Part shown: in pieces, positions 18,087 to 26,861 of the stretch
How positions within the stretch are numbered: the first letter of the stretch is position 1
How the letters are laid out: each line of letters begins with the position of its first letter
NCBI GenBank assembly: GCA_902628835.1
Contig: CACOPD010000001.1
Span: 186,001-250,000, forward strand
Direction: 5' to 3'
DNA length: 64,000 nt
Source of the DNA: an uncultured Alphaproteobacteria bacterium
GTDB taxonomy: Bacteria > Pseudomonadota > Alphaproteobacteria > HIMB59 > GCA-002718135
Position numbers and translations under genes: made by a program
Notes under the pieces: generated by a model
Databases searched by the model: none
What the model saw: the letters and a program-made list of their open reading frames with translations, nothing else
What the model was told of the DNA's origin: nothing

Positions 18087-19064
18087 CTAACTACCCTCTT
18101 CCTTCAACCTAATTCTAGGATCAATAAAATAGTATGTGATGTCTACAATAAAATTTATCATAACAAATATAAAAGCTACCATGATCATATATGCTGACAT
18201 AATTGGAATATCGACAAAGTATACTGCTTTGATAAACAATGACCCCATGCCAGGCCATTGAAAAACTGTTTCTGTAATAATTGAAAAAGCAATTAACGTT
18301 CCGATGTTAATACCTGTAATAGTAATAACTGGAATTAATCCATTTTTTAGCGCATGCTTGTAATTAATAACACTTCTTTTTATACCTCTTGCTTTTGCAA
18401 ATTTGATATAATCTGTTTGTAAAATTTCCATCATTTCAGCACGAACTAATCTAATAACATAAGTCATTTGAAATAAACTTAACGTAACAGATGGGAGTAT
18501 CAGTGCTTTTAAACCAGAAGTAGTTAAAAAACCTGTCGTCCAAAAACCTAATTGTGTGACTTCACCTCTTCCAAAGGATGGAAGAACTCCTAAAATTACT
18601 GAAAACAAATAAATTAACATTATTCCTATAATGAATGTTGGTAAGGAAACACCAGCTAGAGAAATGACAAGAATAATATTAGAAATAAAACTGTCTCTAT
18701 GAATACCAGTATATACACCCAAAATAACACCGCTGATGATTGCAATTAAAGCGGAAACAAAAACTAATTCTAAAGTAGCAGGCATTCTTTCTGCAATTAA
18801 GTCTGATACTTCTCTTTTTAATTGATATGATATTCCAAAATCACCTTGAATAACATTGCCTAAAAAACGGGAAAATTGGATATAAACAGGATCGTTTAAA
18901 CCTAATACTTCTCTTACTTCAGCTCGTCTTTCATCTGAAGCATCTTCTCCAGTCATGCTATTTACTGGATCACCTACAAAATTAAATAAGGAAAATGAAA
19001 CAAAAGCAACAACAATCATTACAAGAATAGATTGAATGAGTCTTTTAAAGAAATAGCTAAACAT
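18087..19064 (-). CDS. dppB: Dipeptide ABC importer permease, DppB-like
   Basis: A 325-residue permease with six membrane helices. The start (MFSYFFKRLIQSILVMIVVAFVSF), GLNDPVYIQFSRFLGNVIQGDFG region and GISYQLKREVSDLIAERMPATLEL are typical DppB. The EAA loop TDYIKFAKARGIKRSVI is present near residue 228, and IDPRIRLKE closes the chain. Its start lies 45 bp after the binding-protein gene, and a perfect 12 bp hairpin fills that gap and ends only 6 bases before the ATG, so translation or message processing may be tuned there. Confidence 0.93.
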   Translation of the reverse strand: MFSYFFKRLIQSILVMIVVAFVSFSLFNFVGDPVNSMTGEDASDERRAEVREVLGLNDPVYIQFSRFLGNVIQGDFGISYQLKREVSDLIAERMPATLELVFVSALIAIISGVILGVYTGIHRDSFISNIILVISLAGVSLPTFIIGIMLIYLFSVILGVLPSFGRGEVTQLGFWTTGFLTTSGLKALILPSVTLSLFQMTYVIRLVRAEMMEILQTDYIKFAKARGIKRSVINYKHALKNGLIPVITITGINIGTLIAFSIITETVFQWPGMGSLFIKAVYFVDIPIMSAYMIMVAFIFVMINFIVDITYYFIDPRIRLKEEGS

Positions 19065-19070
19065 GGATTG

Positions 19071-19098
19071 TTTTCTGGCCAGTAAACTGGCCAGAAAA
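19071..19098 (-). promoter_or_regulatory. Intercistronic hairpin between dppA-like and dppB genes
   Basis: A perfect inverted repeat: 12 bp arms TTTTCTGGCCAG (19071-19082) and CTGGCCAGAAAA (19087-19098) with a 4-base loop. It starts 11 bases after the binding-protein stop codon. In the direction of transcription no run of T follows the stem, so it looks less like an intrinsic terminator and more like an RNA 3'-end stabiliser or processing barrier, which would make the binding protein more abundant than the permeases. Confidence 0.75.
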
Positions 19099-19109
19099 AA
19101 TAATATTTA

Positions 19110-20684
19110 TTAGTTTACGTTCGCAAATCTAAATAATGGTTCGTTGTTCATTCTAATTGGAACATCGACATTACTTTTTGATGCTTGGTTAACAACTTGG
19201 TGATGCAAAGGAAGATATGTTACATCATCTTGAGTAATATCCCAAGCTTCAGCAATCATAGCATTTCTTTTATCTAAATCAGTTTCAACACCCATTGCTG
19301 CTACTAACTCATCAACTCTAGCGTTACTGAAATTAACTTTATTCCAGCTACCAGCACTATCAAATAAGTATGAGTATACGTAATGACTGTCAAAAGTTGG
19401 GACACCCCAACCTAACATATACATGTCACTTGTCATACCATTTGCGTCACCTTCTTTAACTTCTGAGAAGTGTTGACTTTTAGTTTTTGCATCGAGAGTT
19501 ACATCAACTCCAATTTTAGCAAACATACCAATTGCAGCAACACAGATTGCTTCATCGTTAATGTAACGATCATTTGGACAATCTAGTGTTACTTCAAATC
19601 CATCTGGATAACCAGCTTCTGCTAATAGTTTTTTTGATAGCTCTGGATCATAAGGCAATCTTTCATCACGTGCAGCTGTATGACCATTTACACCAGGAGC
19701 AGTGATAATTCCTGCAGGAACACTTTGTCCTCTCATTACTTTATCCTTAATAGCTTCCATATCTAAAGCATGGTACATAGCTAAACGAACTCTTTTATCT
19801 GCAAAAGGATTTTTACCTTTGATATTAGATGAATTTAATTCAGCAGAACCTTGATCCATACCAAAAAATATTGTTCTATTTTGAGGAGTCATTTTTACAC
19901 CATGTCCAGCAGAAGATTTGATTCTTTCAATATCTTGAACTGGAACAACGTTTGTGTAGTCAATTTCTCCAGATAGAAGTGCTGCAACTCTTGTTGCATC
20001 ATTTGCAATAGGAAGAAGTTCAATAGTATCTACATTGAAAGTGCTATCATCACCCCACCAATCATTATTTTTTTCAAAAACAGTTCTTACGTCCTGTTCT
20101 CTAAAAGTAATTTTGAAAGGCCCAGTTCCATTTGCATTAGAAGCACAATAAGATGTTTCACCTGCATCCCAGTTGTATGAAACTTCACAACCATTTGCTT
20201 TTGCCCAATCTTCGGACATTACAAATATCTGAGTTAGTTGGTTTAAAAGAATTGGGTTTGGTCCATCAGTTACAACTTGAACTGTATGATCATTTAAAGC
20301 TGATGCTGATTTAATACTTTTAATTAAATCTACCATATCAGATGGAGCAGTTTTTGCTCTATTGATACTAAAAGCAATGTCACTCGCAGTTAAATCTGAT
20401 CCATCATGGAACTTTACACCCTTACGAATGTTAAATACCCAAGTATCAGCAGCAGTTGTTTCCCATGACTCAGCAAGCTGAGGAAGTATTTCCATATTTA
20501 TGCCTGGAGTTACTAAACCTTCATATACTTGACGTGAAACCATGTGTGTAGGTCCTTCGTTTTGTGCATGTGGATCAAGAGTTAATGAATCACCTGGCAT
20601 TGACCATTTAATACTATTTGCAAATGCTGGTGAAAAAATACCCATGAAAAGCAAAGACAAAACGATGCTTAAAGTCTTTTTCAT
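19110..20684 (-). CDS. dppA: Dipeptide/oligopeptide ABC importer, substrate-binding protein
   Basis: A 524-residue family-5 extracellular solute-binding protein with a clear signal peptide (about residues 1-22, ending SPAFA-N). SMPGDSLTLDPHAQNEGP is the usual start of the mature DppA fold, and KGVKFHDGSDLTASDIAFS near 95 is the family signature. It binds short peptides or similar solutes in the periplasm and delivers them to the permeases. It is the first gene of its operon and has a strong ribosome site, GGAGG, 7 bases before the ATG. Peptide specificity is inferred from the DppBC/DF partners and the neighbouring M24 peptidase. Confidence 0.92.
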   Translation of the reverse strand: MKKTLSIVLSLLFMGIFSPAFANSIKWSMPGDSLTLDPHAQNEGPTHMVSRQVYEGLVTPGINMEILPQLAESWETTAADTWVFNIRKGVKFHDGSDLTASDIAFSINRAKTAPSDMVDLIKSIKSASALNDHTVQVVTDGPNPILLNQLTQIFVMSEDWAKANGCEVSYNWDAGETSYCASNANGTGPFKITFREQDVRTVFEKNNDWWGDDSTFNVDTIELLPIANDATRVAALLSGEIDYTNVVPVQDIERIKSSAGHGVKMTPQNRTIFFGMDQGSAELNSSNIKGKNPFADKRVRLAMYHALDMEAIKDKVMRGQSVPAGIITAPGVNGHTAARDERLPYDPELSKKLLAEAGYPDGFEVTLDCPNDRYINDEAICVAAIGMFAKIGVDVTLDAKTKSQHFSEVKEGDANGMTSDMYMLGWGVPTFDSHYVYSYLFDSAGSWNKVNFSNARVDELVAAMGVETDLDKRNAMIAEAWDITQDDVTYLPLHHQVVNQASKSNVDVPIRMNNEPLFRFANVN

Positions 20685-20744
20685 ATTATTTCCTCCATAG
20701 AAATTTGATGATAGACCCTTACTACTTCAATGGAAATATTCAAT

Positions 20745-20792
20745 ATTATTAGTATTAATAAGTGCTATATTTTGTCATAATTATTAGTATTA
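20745..20792. repeat. Pair of 13 bp direct repeats in the dppA/nth divergent region
   Basis: ATTATTAGTATTA occurs at 20745-20757 and again at 20780-20792, 35 bp apart start to start, in the 141 bp gap between the divergent binding-protein and nth genes. Low-complexity AT sequence makes chance possible, but an exact 13-mer twice in so small a region, placed upstream of a likely strongly expressed operon, could be a pair of regulator or promoter elements. Confidence 0.35.
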
Positions 20793-20825
20793 TTTAATAC
20801 CTAACTCTTGAAGGGGCTTTAAACA

Positions 20826-21476
20826 GTGAAAAAAATAGAAAAGGCGCAAGAGGTCTCTAGAATACTCAATCGTATATATAGAAAGGTGCCTATTCCGCTA
20901 AAACACAAAAATAAATTTGAATTAGTTGTGGCTGTTCTTCTTAGCGCACAATGTACAGATGAAAGAGTTAACCAAGTAACACCATCGCTTTTTAAAAAAG
21001 CAAACACAGCTATAAAGATGACAAAGGTACCAAAAAAAACAATTTATAATATTATTCGTCCATGTGGATTAGCACCTCAAAAATCTAAAGCAATATTTGA
21101 GCTATCAAGAATACTTGTAAAAAAATTTAAAGGGAAAGTTCCAGAAAGTTTTGAGGAATTAGAAAAGTTACCAGGTGTTGGTCACAAAACTGCAAGTGTA
21201 GTGATGTCTCAAGGATTTGGTCATCCAGCATTTCCAGTTGATACACACATTCATCGTTTATCTCAACGCTGGGGTTTAACAAATGGTAAAAATGTCGTTC
21301 AAACAGAAAAAGATTTAAAAGATTTATTTCCAAAAAAATCTTGGAATAAACTTCATTTACAAATAATATTTTATGGAAGAGAATTTTGTCAGGCTAGAAG
21401 TTGTTTTGGTTTAGAATGTGAAATATGTAAAATTTGCAATCCAGGTAGAAAGACAAAAATAATAACAAAAAAGTAA
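20826..21476 (+). CDS. nth: Endonuclease III
   Basis: A 216-residue base-excision repair glycosylase/AP lyase. The helix-hairpin-helix LEKLPGVGHKTA holds the catalytic Lys121, and VDTHIHR gives the catalytic Asp139. The start is GTG 20826, preceded by AAGGGG at 10 bases. The C-terminal iron-sulfur region is odd: cysteines are at 188, 193, 198, 201 and 204, whereas the classical CX6CX2CX5C spacing expects 188, 195, 198 and 204. Three canonical positions are kept, residue 195 is Gly, and Cys193 or Cys201 may supply the missing ligand. Cytosolic. Convergent with the membrane-protein gene that follows, with no gap. Confidence 0.95.
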   Translation: MKKIEKAQEVSRILNRIYRKVPIPLKHKNKFELVVAVLLSAQCTDERVNQVTPSLFKKANTAIKMTKVPKKTIYNIIRPCGLAPQKSKAIFELSRILVKKFKGKVPESFEELEKLPGVGHKTASVVMSQGFGHPAFPVDTHIHRLSQRWGLTNGKNVVQTEKDLKDLFPKKSWNKLHLQIIFYGREFCQARSCFGLECEICKICNPGRKTKIITKK

Positions 21477-21872
21477 CTATCTTAAACTTCTTGCAAATCT
21501 AAATGATTGAATACAAAGAAATGTAAAAAAAGAACCTGTTAAAAGCATCATTAATTTTGATAAATCAGCCCAAAAAAGAACTAAAAAATTACCAGAAATA
21601 ATACTTCTTAAAACATCAAGTCCGCCAATTGCAATTAATAGTCCAAAAAGAACTACTATGTGCATCAATAATTTTTTCTTTGATGGATATATTAAAGCAA
21701 GTATTGCAAAAAATAAAACGGGCACACCAAGAAATGAAGGTATAAAGGATGTAATAGAGTTAGTTAAACTTAAAGAATTTGTAGTCAACCCCCAAATAAT
21801 AAGAAATATTCCGTAGATTATAGAAATAGACTCCATATTTAGTCCAATAAATTTATATTCTTTTTGAGACAT
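21477..21872 (-). CDS. Small membrane protein, function unknown
   Basis: A 131-residue protein with four likely membrane helices (about residues 14-31, 43-63, 69-89 and 101-124) joined by short loops, one with PSKKK and one with a glycine pair (IAIGGLDVLRS). The pattern SLTNSITSFIPSFLGVPVLFFAILAL recalls a family of uncharacterised four-helix proteins in marine bacteria, but I cannot name it. It is divergent from hemG across 77 bp and abuts nth at its stop. Confidence 0.6.
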   Translation of the reverse strand: MSQKEYKFIGLNMESISIIYGIFLIIWGLTTNSLSLTNSITSFIPSFLGVPVLFFAILALIYPSKKKLLMHIVVLFGLLIAIGGLDVLRSIISGNFLVLFWADLSKLMMLLTGSFFTFLCIQSFRFARSLR

Positions 21873-21949
21873 AGTAATAAATTAGTTTTTAAATTTTATT
21901 TTTAAAGATTGTTTACTATCTTTATATATAAATTTATTAAATTTTATAG

Positions 21950-22471
21950 ATGTCAAATACATTAATTATATACTCAACTACCGATGGGCAAACAGTTGCT
22001 ATTTGTAATACTTTAGTAAAAAATTATAATACAGATCAAATTAAGATTTGTTCAATTGAAGATGCTTATAAAGAAAACCTCAATAAGTATGACAAGATTA
22101 TTATTGGTGCAAGTATTAGATATGGTAAGCATAATCCTAGGGTAATTGAGTTTGTTAAAAAAAATTTAGAAAGATTTAATAAGATTAAGACTGCATTTTT
22201 CTCAGTAAATGTGGTTGCAAGAAAAAAAAATAAAAACACTCCTGAAACCAACCCTTATGTTAAAAAATTTTTAAATAAGACTAAGTGGAAACCTACTAAA
22301 TTAAATGTATTTGCTGGTAGAGTTGATTATCCGTCATATAGATTTTTAGATAAATATATTATTAGATTGATAATGTGGTTTACTAAGGGGCCAACTGATG
22401 TAACCAAAAGTTATGAGTTTACTAATTGGGATGAAGTTGAAAAATTTGGCAGAATTATAAATGAAATGTAA
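21950..22471 (+). CDS. hemG: Menaquinone/flavodoxin-type protoporphyrinogen IX dehydrogenase
   Basis: A 173-residue flavodoxin-fold protein. The FMN phosphate loop is YSTTDGQT at residues 8-15, and IIIGASIRYGKHNPRVIEFVKK near 52 plus VFAGRVDYPSYRFLDKYIIRLIMW near 117 are typical of HemG, which oxidises protoporphyrinogen IX to protoporphyrin IX and passes electrons to the quinone pool. The long insert with the membrane-touching hydrophobic stretch supports HemG over a plain flavodoxin. It lies at the edge of a heme cluster and is convergent with hemF. Many alphaproteobacteria use HemJ instead, so a HemG here is notable. Confidence 0.9.
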   Translation: MSNTLIIYSTTDGQTVAICNTLVKNYNTDQIKICSIEDAYKENLNKYDKIIIGASIRYGKHNPRVIEFVKKNLERFNKIKTAFFSVNVVARKKNKNTPETNPYVKKFLNKTKWKPTKLNVFAGRVDYPSYRFLDKYIIRLIMWFTKGPTDVTKSYEFTNWDEVEKFGRIINEM

Positions 22472-22472
22472 A

Positions 22473-23282
22473 TTAATCCCAATTAGCTACTGGAGGCATA
22501 GACATAAGTATGGCATCAATATTGCCTCCTGTCTCTAATCCAAATTTAGTACCTCTATCATATAATAGATTAAACTCAGCATAGCGACCACGCTTAATTA
22601 ATTGTAACTTTTTTTCTTCTTCACTCCACTCGTCATCCTTAAGAGCAGTTAAAGTAGTTTTAATAAATTTATGAAAATAATTACCTACTTCTTGGACAAA
22701 TTCGAAATCTTTTCCCCAATCACCAGTTTGAAGGTAGTCAAAAAATATTCCCCCAGCACCCCTTGGTTCATTTCTGTGTTTAAGAAAAAAATAGTCATCA
22801 CACCATTTTTTAAATTTGGGATAATAAGATTTATCATATTTATTACATAATACTTCTAAACCATGATGATATTTTTTCTCATTCTCAAATATTAAACAAG
22901 GTGTAATATCCATACCTCCACCAAACCATTCCTGAGTGGTTTTAATAAATCTTGTATTAAAATGCATAGAAGGAATTTTTGGTGAAACAGGATGTAATAC
23001 AATACTGATTCCAGTTGCATTATAACTTGGATCTTCTTTGGCACCTGGAATAGCTTCTCTCATTTTTTCATTAAATGTCCCTGCAACAGTAGATATGTTT
23101 ACTCCACCTTTTTCAATGATATTACCTTTAATTTTACTCATTTTACCACCACCATCACTTTTGTGATCCCAGTTACTTATTTCAAATTTTTTTTCATCAA
23201 TGTTTTGTATAGTTTCAACCAAATTATCTCGTAATTTTTCAAACCATTCTTTTGCAGTATTAAATTTTGGATCTGAAATCAT
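22473..23282 (-). CDS. hemF: Aerobic coproporphyrinogen III oxidase
   Basis: About 269 residues, starting at ATG 23282, which overlaps the hemH stop as ATGA; an upstream ATG at 23291 is also in frame. Conserved HemF segments are all visible: GGGKMSKIKGNIIEKGGVN, MHFNTRFI, WFGGGMDITPCL, HRNEPRGAGGIFFDYL and GRYAEFNLLYDRGTKFGL. The enzyme uses O2 to convert coproporphyrinogen III to protoporphyrinogen IX, so this organism makes heme aerobically. Last gene of the hemC-hemE-hemH-hemF minus-strand operon. Confidence 0.96.
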   Translation of the reverse strand: MISDPKFNTAKEWFEKLRDNLVETIQNIDEKKFEISNWDHKSDGGGKMSKIKGNIIEKGGVNISTVAGTFNEKMREAIPGAKEDPSYNATGISIVLHPVSPKIPSMHFNTRFIKTTQEWFGGGMDITPCLIFENEKKYHHGLEVLCNKYDKSYYPKFKKWCDDYFFLKHRNEPRGAGGIFFDYLQTGDWGKDFEFVQEVGNYFHKFIKTTLTALKDDEWSEEEKKLQLIKRGRYAEFNLLYDRGTKFGLETGGNIDAILMSMPPVANWD

Positions 23283-24304
23283 AGTGGCCAACCTTGAATA
23301 TGTTTTTTTATAAGGTTAACAAAAACGTTTATATGATCGTCATGATCATTCAAACAAGGTATATAATGGTAATTTTCTCCACCTGATTCCATAAAATATT
23401 CTTTATTTTCTTCCTCAAGCTCCTCTAGTGTTTCAAGACAATCACTACTGAAGCCTGGTGATATGATATGTATATTTTTAATTCCTTGCTTTGGTAATTC
23501 TTTTAAAGTCTCACTAGTATATGGCTTTAGCCATTCTGCTTTACCAAATCTACTTTGGAAAGTTGTCATGATCTCATCATCTGATAATCCCAAATGCTCT
23601 TTAACTAATCTTGTAGTTTTAAGGCAAAAGCAATGATATGGATCACCATTAGTCAAATATCTTTTTGGTATACCATGGTAACTAAAAATAATTTTTTGTG
23701 GTTTTTTATTTTTTTTCCAAAATGATTTTATAGAATTTGATAATGCTTCTATATAATTTTTTTCTTCAAAATATTGATTGATAAAACGCATTTCAGGTAT
23801 CCAACGCCATTTTTGCAAAACATTAGTTACCTCATCAAATGTACTACCTGTTGTTGCAGCACAATATTGTGGATACATAGGCAAGACTAATAATCTTCTT
23901 ATTTGTTTTTTTTGAAGTTTAAATAAAGCATCTGGAATAGATGGATTGCCGTAACGCATGCCAACTTCAAAAACTATGTTTTCATTTTTAGATGAAAAAG
24001 ATGATTGAATTTTATTTAATTGTCTATTTGCTATATCTAAAAGTGGAGAACCTTTATCGGTCCAAATTTGTTTATATGCTTCTGCTGATTTAGAGGGTCT
24101 TATTTGCAAAATTACTAGTTTCAATAAAATTTGCCATAGGATTTTAGGTAATTCAATTACTCTTGGATCTGATAAAAATTGATTAAGATAAACTTTTAAT
24201 TCTTCTTTATTTGGAGCATCTGGGGTGCCAAGATTAGTAATTAAAACACCAATTTTTTCTTTACTACCGTGCTCATAATTTTTTTCACCTATATATTTAA
24301 CCAT
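23279..24304 (-). CDS. hemH: Ferrochelatase
   Basis: A 341-residue ferrochelatase. GVLITNLGTPDAP near residue 18, LPMYPQYCAATTGSTFDEV near 150 and the active-site segment FSYHGIPKRYL near 198 (His is the metal/porphyrin ligand) are all present. SPGFSSDCLETLEELEEEN near the end completes the family signature. It inserts ferrous iron into protoporphyrin IX. It follows hemE by 5 bp and overlaps hemF. Confidence 0.97.
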   Translation of the reverse strand: MVKYIGEKNYEHGSKEKIGVLITNLGTPDAPNKEELKVYLNQFLSDPRVIELPKILWQILLKLVILQIRPSKSAEAYKQIWTDKGSPLLDIANRQLNKIQSSFSSKNENIVFEVGMRYGNPSIPDALFKLQKKQIRRLLVLPMYPQYCAATTGSTFDEVTNVLQKWRWIPEMRFINQYFEEKNYIEALSNSIKSFWKKNKKPQKIIFSYHGIPKRYLTNGDPYHCFCLKTTRLVKEHLGLSDDEIMTTFQSRFGKAEWLKPYTSETLKELPKQGIKNIHIISPGFSSDCLETLEELEEENKEYFMESGGENYHYIPCLNDHDDHINVFVNLIKKHIQGWPL

Positions 24305-24309
24305 ATCTA

Positions 24310-25308
24310 TTAGCTAAATTCTTTTCTGATATTTTCTATAAATAAATGAACATTTTTTTCTGGAGTATTTTTATTAATTCCATGTCCAAGGCCACAAATC
24401 CAGCCATTAAGATTTTCAATGGATTTCATTTTTTCAATAAAATCTTTTAAATCATTTAAAAATATATCTGTTTCACTTAACATTAATTGTTCATTGAAAT
24501 TTCCTTGAATAAAACCATGTTTTTGATTTTCAAACATAGATGTTAGATCTATTGTGTGATCATAGCCAAAACCAGCAAAGGGGAAATTGTTAATAGAATT
24601 TAGATCTGAAAAACTCTTACCTCTTGAATAATAGCCAACTTTATTTGGAAAAGAAATTGCAATTTCTTCTAAAAACTTTGAATAAATTTCATGAAAATTT
24701 ATTTCATCTAAATCATGCAAGGAACTATCAAAAACCATAACTAGTTCAACACCTGCATCCAATTGTAATTGAATATTTTTCTTTAAAAGAGGTAAAAGAA
24801 TTTTTGAAATAAATTCTAAATTCATTTTAGTGTCAATTAAATCAGAGTTATTATTTCCAAAGGCATATTTTGATAATGTCCAAGGTCCACCTACAAATCC
24901 AATTAAACTTTTATTATTTGGCAATTTCTCTTTTGTTATTTTTATAGCTTCAAACTGAAATTGCATATGCTCAATTCCACGATCAATATTATTATAATCA
25001 TTAATGTTTTCTGAATTTATATAAGAATTAAATTTTGGTCCCGGGTCAAACTTTAATTCTAAACCAAGTCCCTCTAATACAAATAAAATATCGCTAAACA
25101 AAATTGCAATATCATAGTCAAATTCTTGTATAGGACCAAAAGCAACTTCTGCAGCTAGATCCGGAGTTTTACATAATTCTTCAAAAGTATATTTTTCTTT
25201 GAGTTTACGATAATGCAAATGGTACCTTCCAGCCTGTCTCATAAACCAAATAGGTGGCGTTTTTTGAACATTTCTTTTAAGCGCGTTTTGAAATAAAATA
25301 TTTGTCAT
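24310..25308 (-). CDS. hemE: Uroporphyrinogen decarboxylase
   Basis: About 332 residues from ATG 25308, two bases after the hemC stop; a longer frame to 25338 would overlap hemC and is less likely. PPIWFMRQAGRYHLHYR near the N-terminus is the HemE substrate loop with its invariant arginines, AILFSDILFVLEGLG holds the catalytic Asp, and GFVGGPWTLSKYAF near 140 is conserved. The enzyme makes coproporphyrinogen III from uroporphyrinogen III. Second gene of the heme operon. Confidence 0.96.
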   Translation of the reverse strand: MTNILFQNALKRNVQKTPPIWFMRQAGRYHLHYRKLKEKYTFEELCKTPDLAAEVAFGPIQEFDYDIAILFSDILFVLEGLGLELKFDPGPKFNSYINSENINDYNNIDRGIEHMQFQFEAIKITKEKLPNNKSLIGFVGGPWTLSKYAFGNNNSDLIDTKMNLEFISKILLPLLKKNIQLQLDAGVELVMVFDSSLHDLDEINFHEIYSKFLEEIAISFPNKVGYYSRGKSFSDLNSINNFPFAGFGYDHTIDLTSMFENQKHGFIQGNFNEQLMLSETDIFLNDLKDFIEKMKSIENLNGWICGLGHGINKNTPEKNVHLFIENIRKEFS

Positions 25309-25310
25309 TT

Positions 25311-26819
25311 TTAGGCTTTTAGTAATTTTTTTTTCCAACTATCATAAGATAGCTCAACAAAAAGATTTTTATCATCACCTAATATTTTATAAATTTCATT
25401 GTATGTATTTCCTGGGCCACAAAAGTGATATTTTTCTTTAATTATAGGATATTTATCTATACTCGCTTTAAAAGCAGAGCTGCTCATCCAATAAAAATAC
25501 TTTTTCTTTTCTATATCTATTTCAAAATCAATAGGTTTTAATTGATAGGTTTCAATTTTATTTTTTATAGAACTTTCAGGTGATTGCTTATGAGTTAATT
25601 TTACCCAAGGATTATTTGTGAGTGAATTAATATTGTTTTCGAAATCTTCACCAAGACTATCTGAAGTACCATTAACCCAAATACCTCTTTCTGCTAAATT
25701 TTTCCATGTTCTCAAACCACTAGTCCAAATAATATTGTTCGAATTAATTTCAGACTCATCTGGGATTGAACTTATACGTGAGACATAAATACATTTATTT
25801 TGTAAATTATTTATATCAGAAATATTTTTATTTAATTCTCTTCTTGAAAATATTTTATAATTTTTTAAGTCTTCAGGATATAATTCATCTATTCCACTAG
25901 GTGAAATTATTTTATGTTTTGGCTCAATTAAATCATAGCTTTCAAAATGATTTCCACTTTCATCTTCACCTCTTTTTGACACAACTAATCCTAATTTATG
26001 TGAGATGTAAGATACACCTATTTTTTGATGACATCCTCCACCATAATTTTTTAAAATACTTCTTTCTTCAATAACATTAGAATAATCTTTAGAAACATTA
26101 ATATCATTTAAAATCTCATTAAGTTCATTATCTTTAATTCTTGTTTCAATTGCAAGAGCACCTTGGCCAGGAGAACAAGGGTTTATAGATAATGGTAAAA
26201 TAGACCATAAGCATTCATTAATATATTTTTTTAAAGTTGTTTTTAATTCATTGAATTCAGAATAATTATTTAAAAGCAATCTATCAATTGCTGCTTTAGC
26301 AACAATAAAACCATCACTATCAGAATTTTCCAAAAATTTTTTAAATCTTGTCGGTATGTTACCCCTTATATTTTCAAAACTAATTTCATCAAACTTTTGT
26401 GGAAGATAATTTTCAATAAAATTTTCTAAATTATATTGTCTTCTAGGTGATGAGCAAAGAATAGTAATTCTCTTACTATCCATTTTTTTATTTTTTTTTA
26501 AGAATAATATATCTCGTTTATCAGCTCGTTTTAATGTTGCAGCTATTTTAGTTTTATCACCAACCTCAATTGGAAGATCTTTCCAAGAGTGCACAATTAA
26601 ATCACATTTATTATTTATTAATTCATCCCTTAAATCATTAGTAAAAACTCCTTCAGTTGGCATTTCAGAAAGAGGGGTTTTTAGATCTTTATCTCCAGAG
26701 GTACTTCTTGTTAAAAATTCTATTTCTACAAATGGATGTTTTGATACTAAGTAGTCAGAAAACTCACGTGCTTGAATAATTGCTAAGTCACTTTTTCTCG
26801 ATAAAACTCTTATTTTCAT
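25311..26819 (-). CDS. hemC: Porphobilinogen deaminase (HemC) with HemD-like C-terminal extension
   Basis: A 502-residue protein, far longer than standard HemC (about 310). Residues 1-300 are HemC: RKSDLAIIQA near 8, HSWKDLPIE with the catalytic Asp81, SSPRRQ at 123-128, PGQGALAIE near 217, and GGGCHQ with Cys263 for the dipyrromethane cofactor. Residues about 320-502 form an extra module: CIYVSRISSIP, IIWTSGLRTWKNLAERG, WVNGTSDSLGE, FYWMSSSAF and HFCGPGNTYNEI. The TSG, MSSS and GPG elements recall uroporphyrinogen-III synthase, so I infer a HemC-HemD fusion. No separate hemD is in the window. First gene of the heme operon, divergent from cytochrome b561. Confidence 0.88.
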   Translation of the reverse strand: MKIRVLSRKSDLAIIQAREFSDYLVSKHPFVEIEFLTRSTSGDKDLKTPLSEMPTEGVFTNDLRDELINNKCDLIVHSWKDLPIEVGDKTKIAATLKRADKRDILFLKKNKKMDSKRITILCSSPRRQYNLENFIENYLPQKFDEISFENIRGNIPTRFKKFLENSDSDGFIVAKAAIDRLLLNNYSEFNELKTTLKKYINECLWSILPLSINPCSPGQGALAIETRIKDNELNEILNDINVSKDYSNVIEERSILKNYGGGCHQKIGVSYISHKLGLVVSKRGEDESGNHFESYDLIEPKHKIISPSGIDELYPEDLKNYKIFSRRELNKNISDINNLQNKCIYVSRISSIPDESEINSNNIIWTSGLRTWKNLAERGIWVNGTSDSLGEDFENNINSLTNNPWVKLTHKQSPESSIKNKIETYQLKPIDFEIDIEKKKYFYWMSSSAFKASIDKYPIIKEKYHFCGPGNTYNEIYKILGDDKNLFVELSYDSWKKKLLKA

Positions 26820-26861
26820 GGATTATATTTATTTAGATAGCACTATATAATAAAATTAGTA

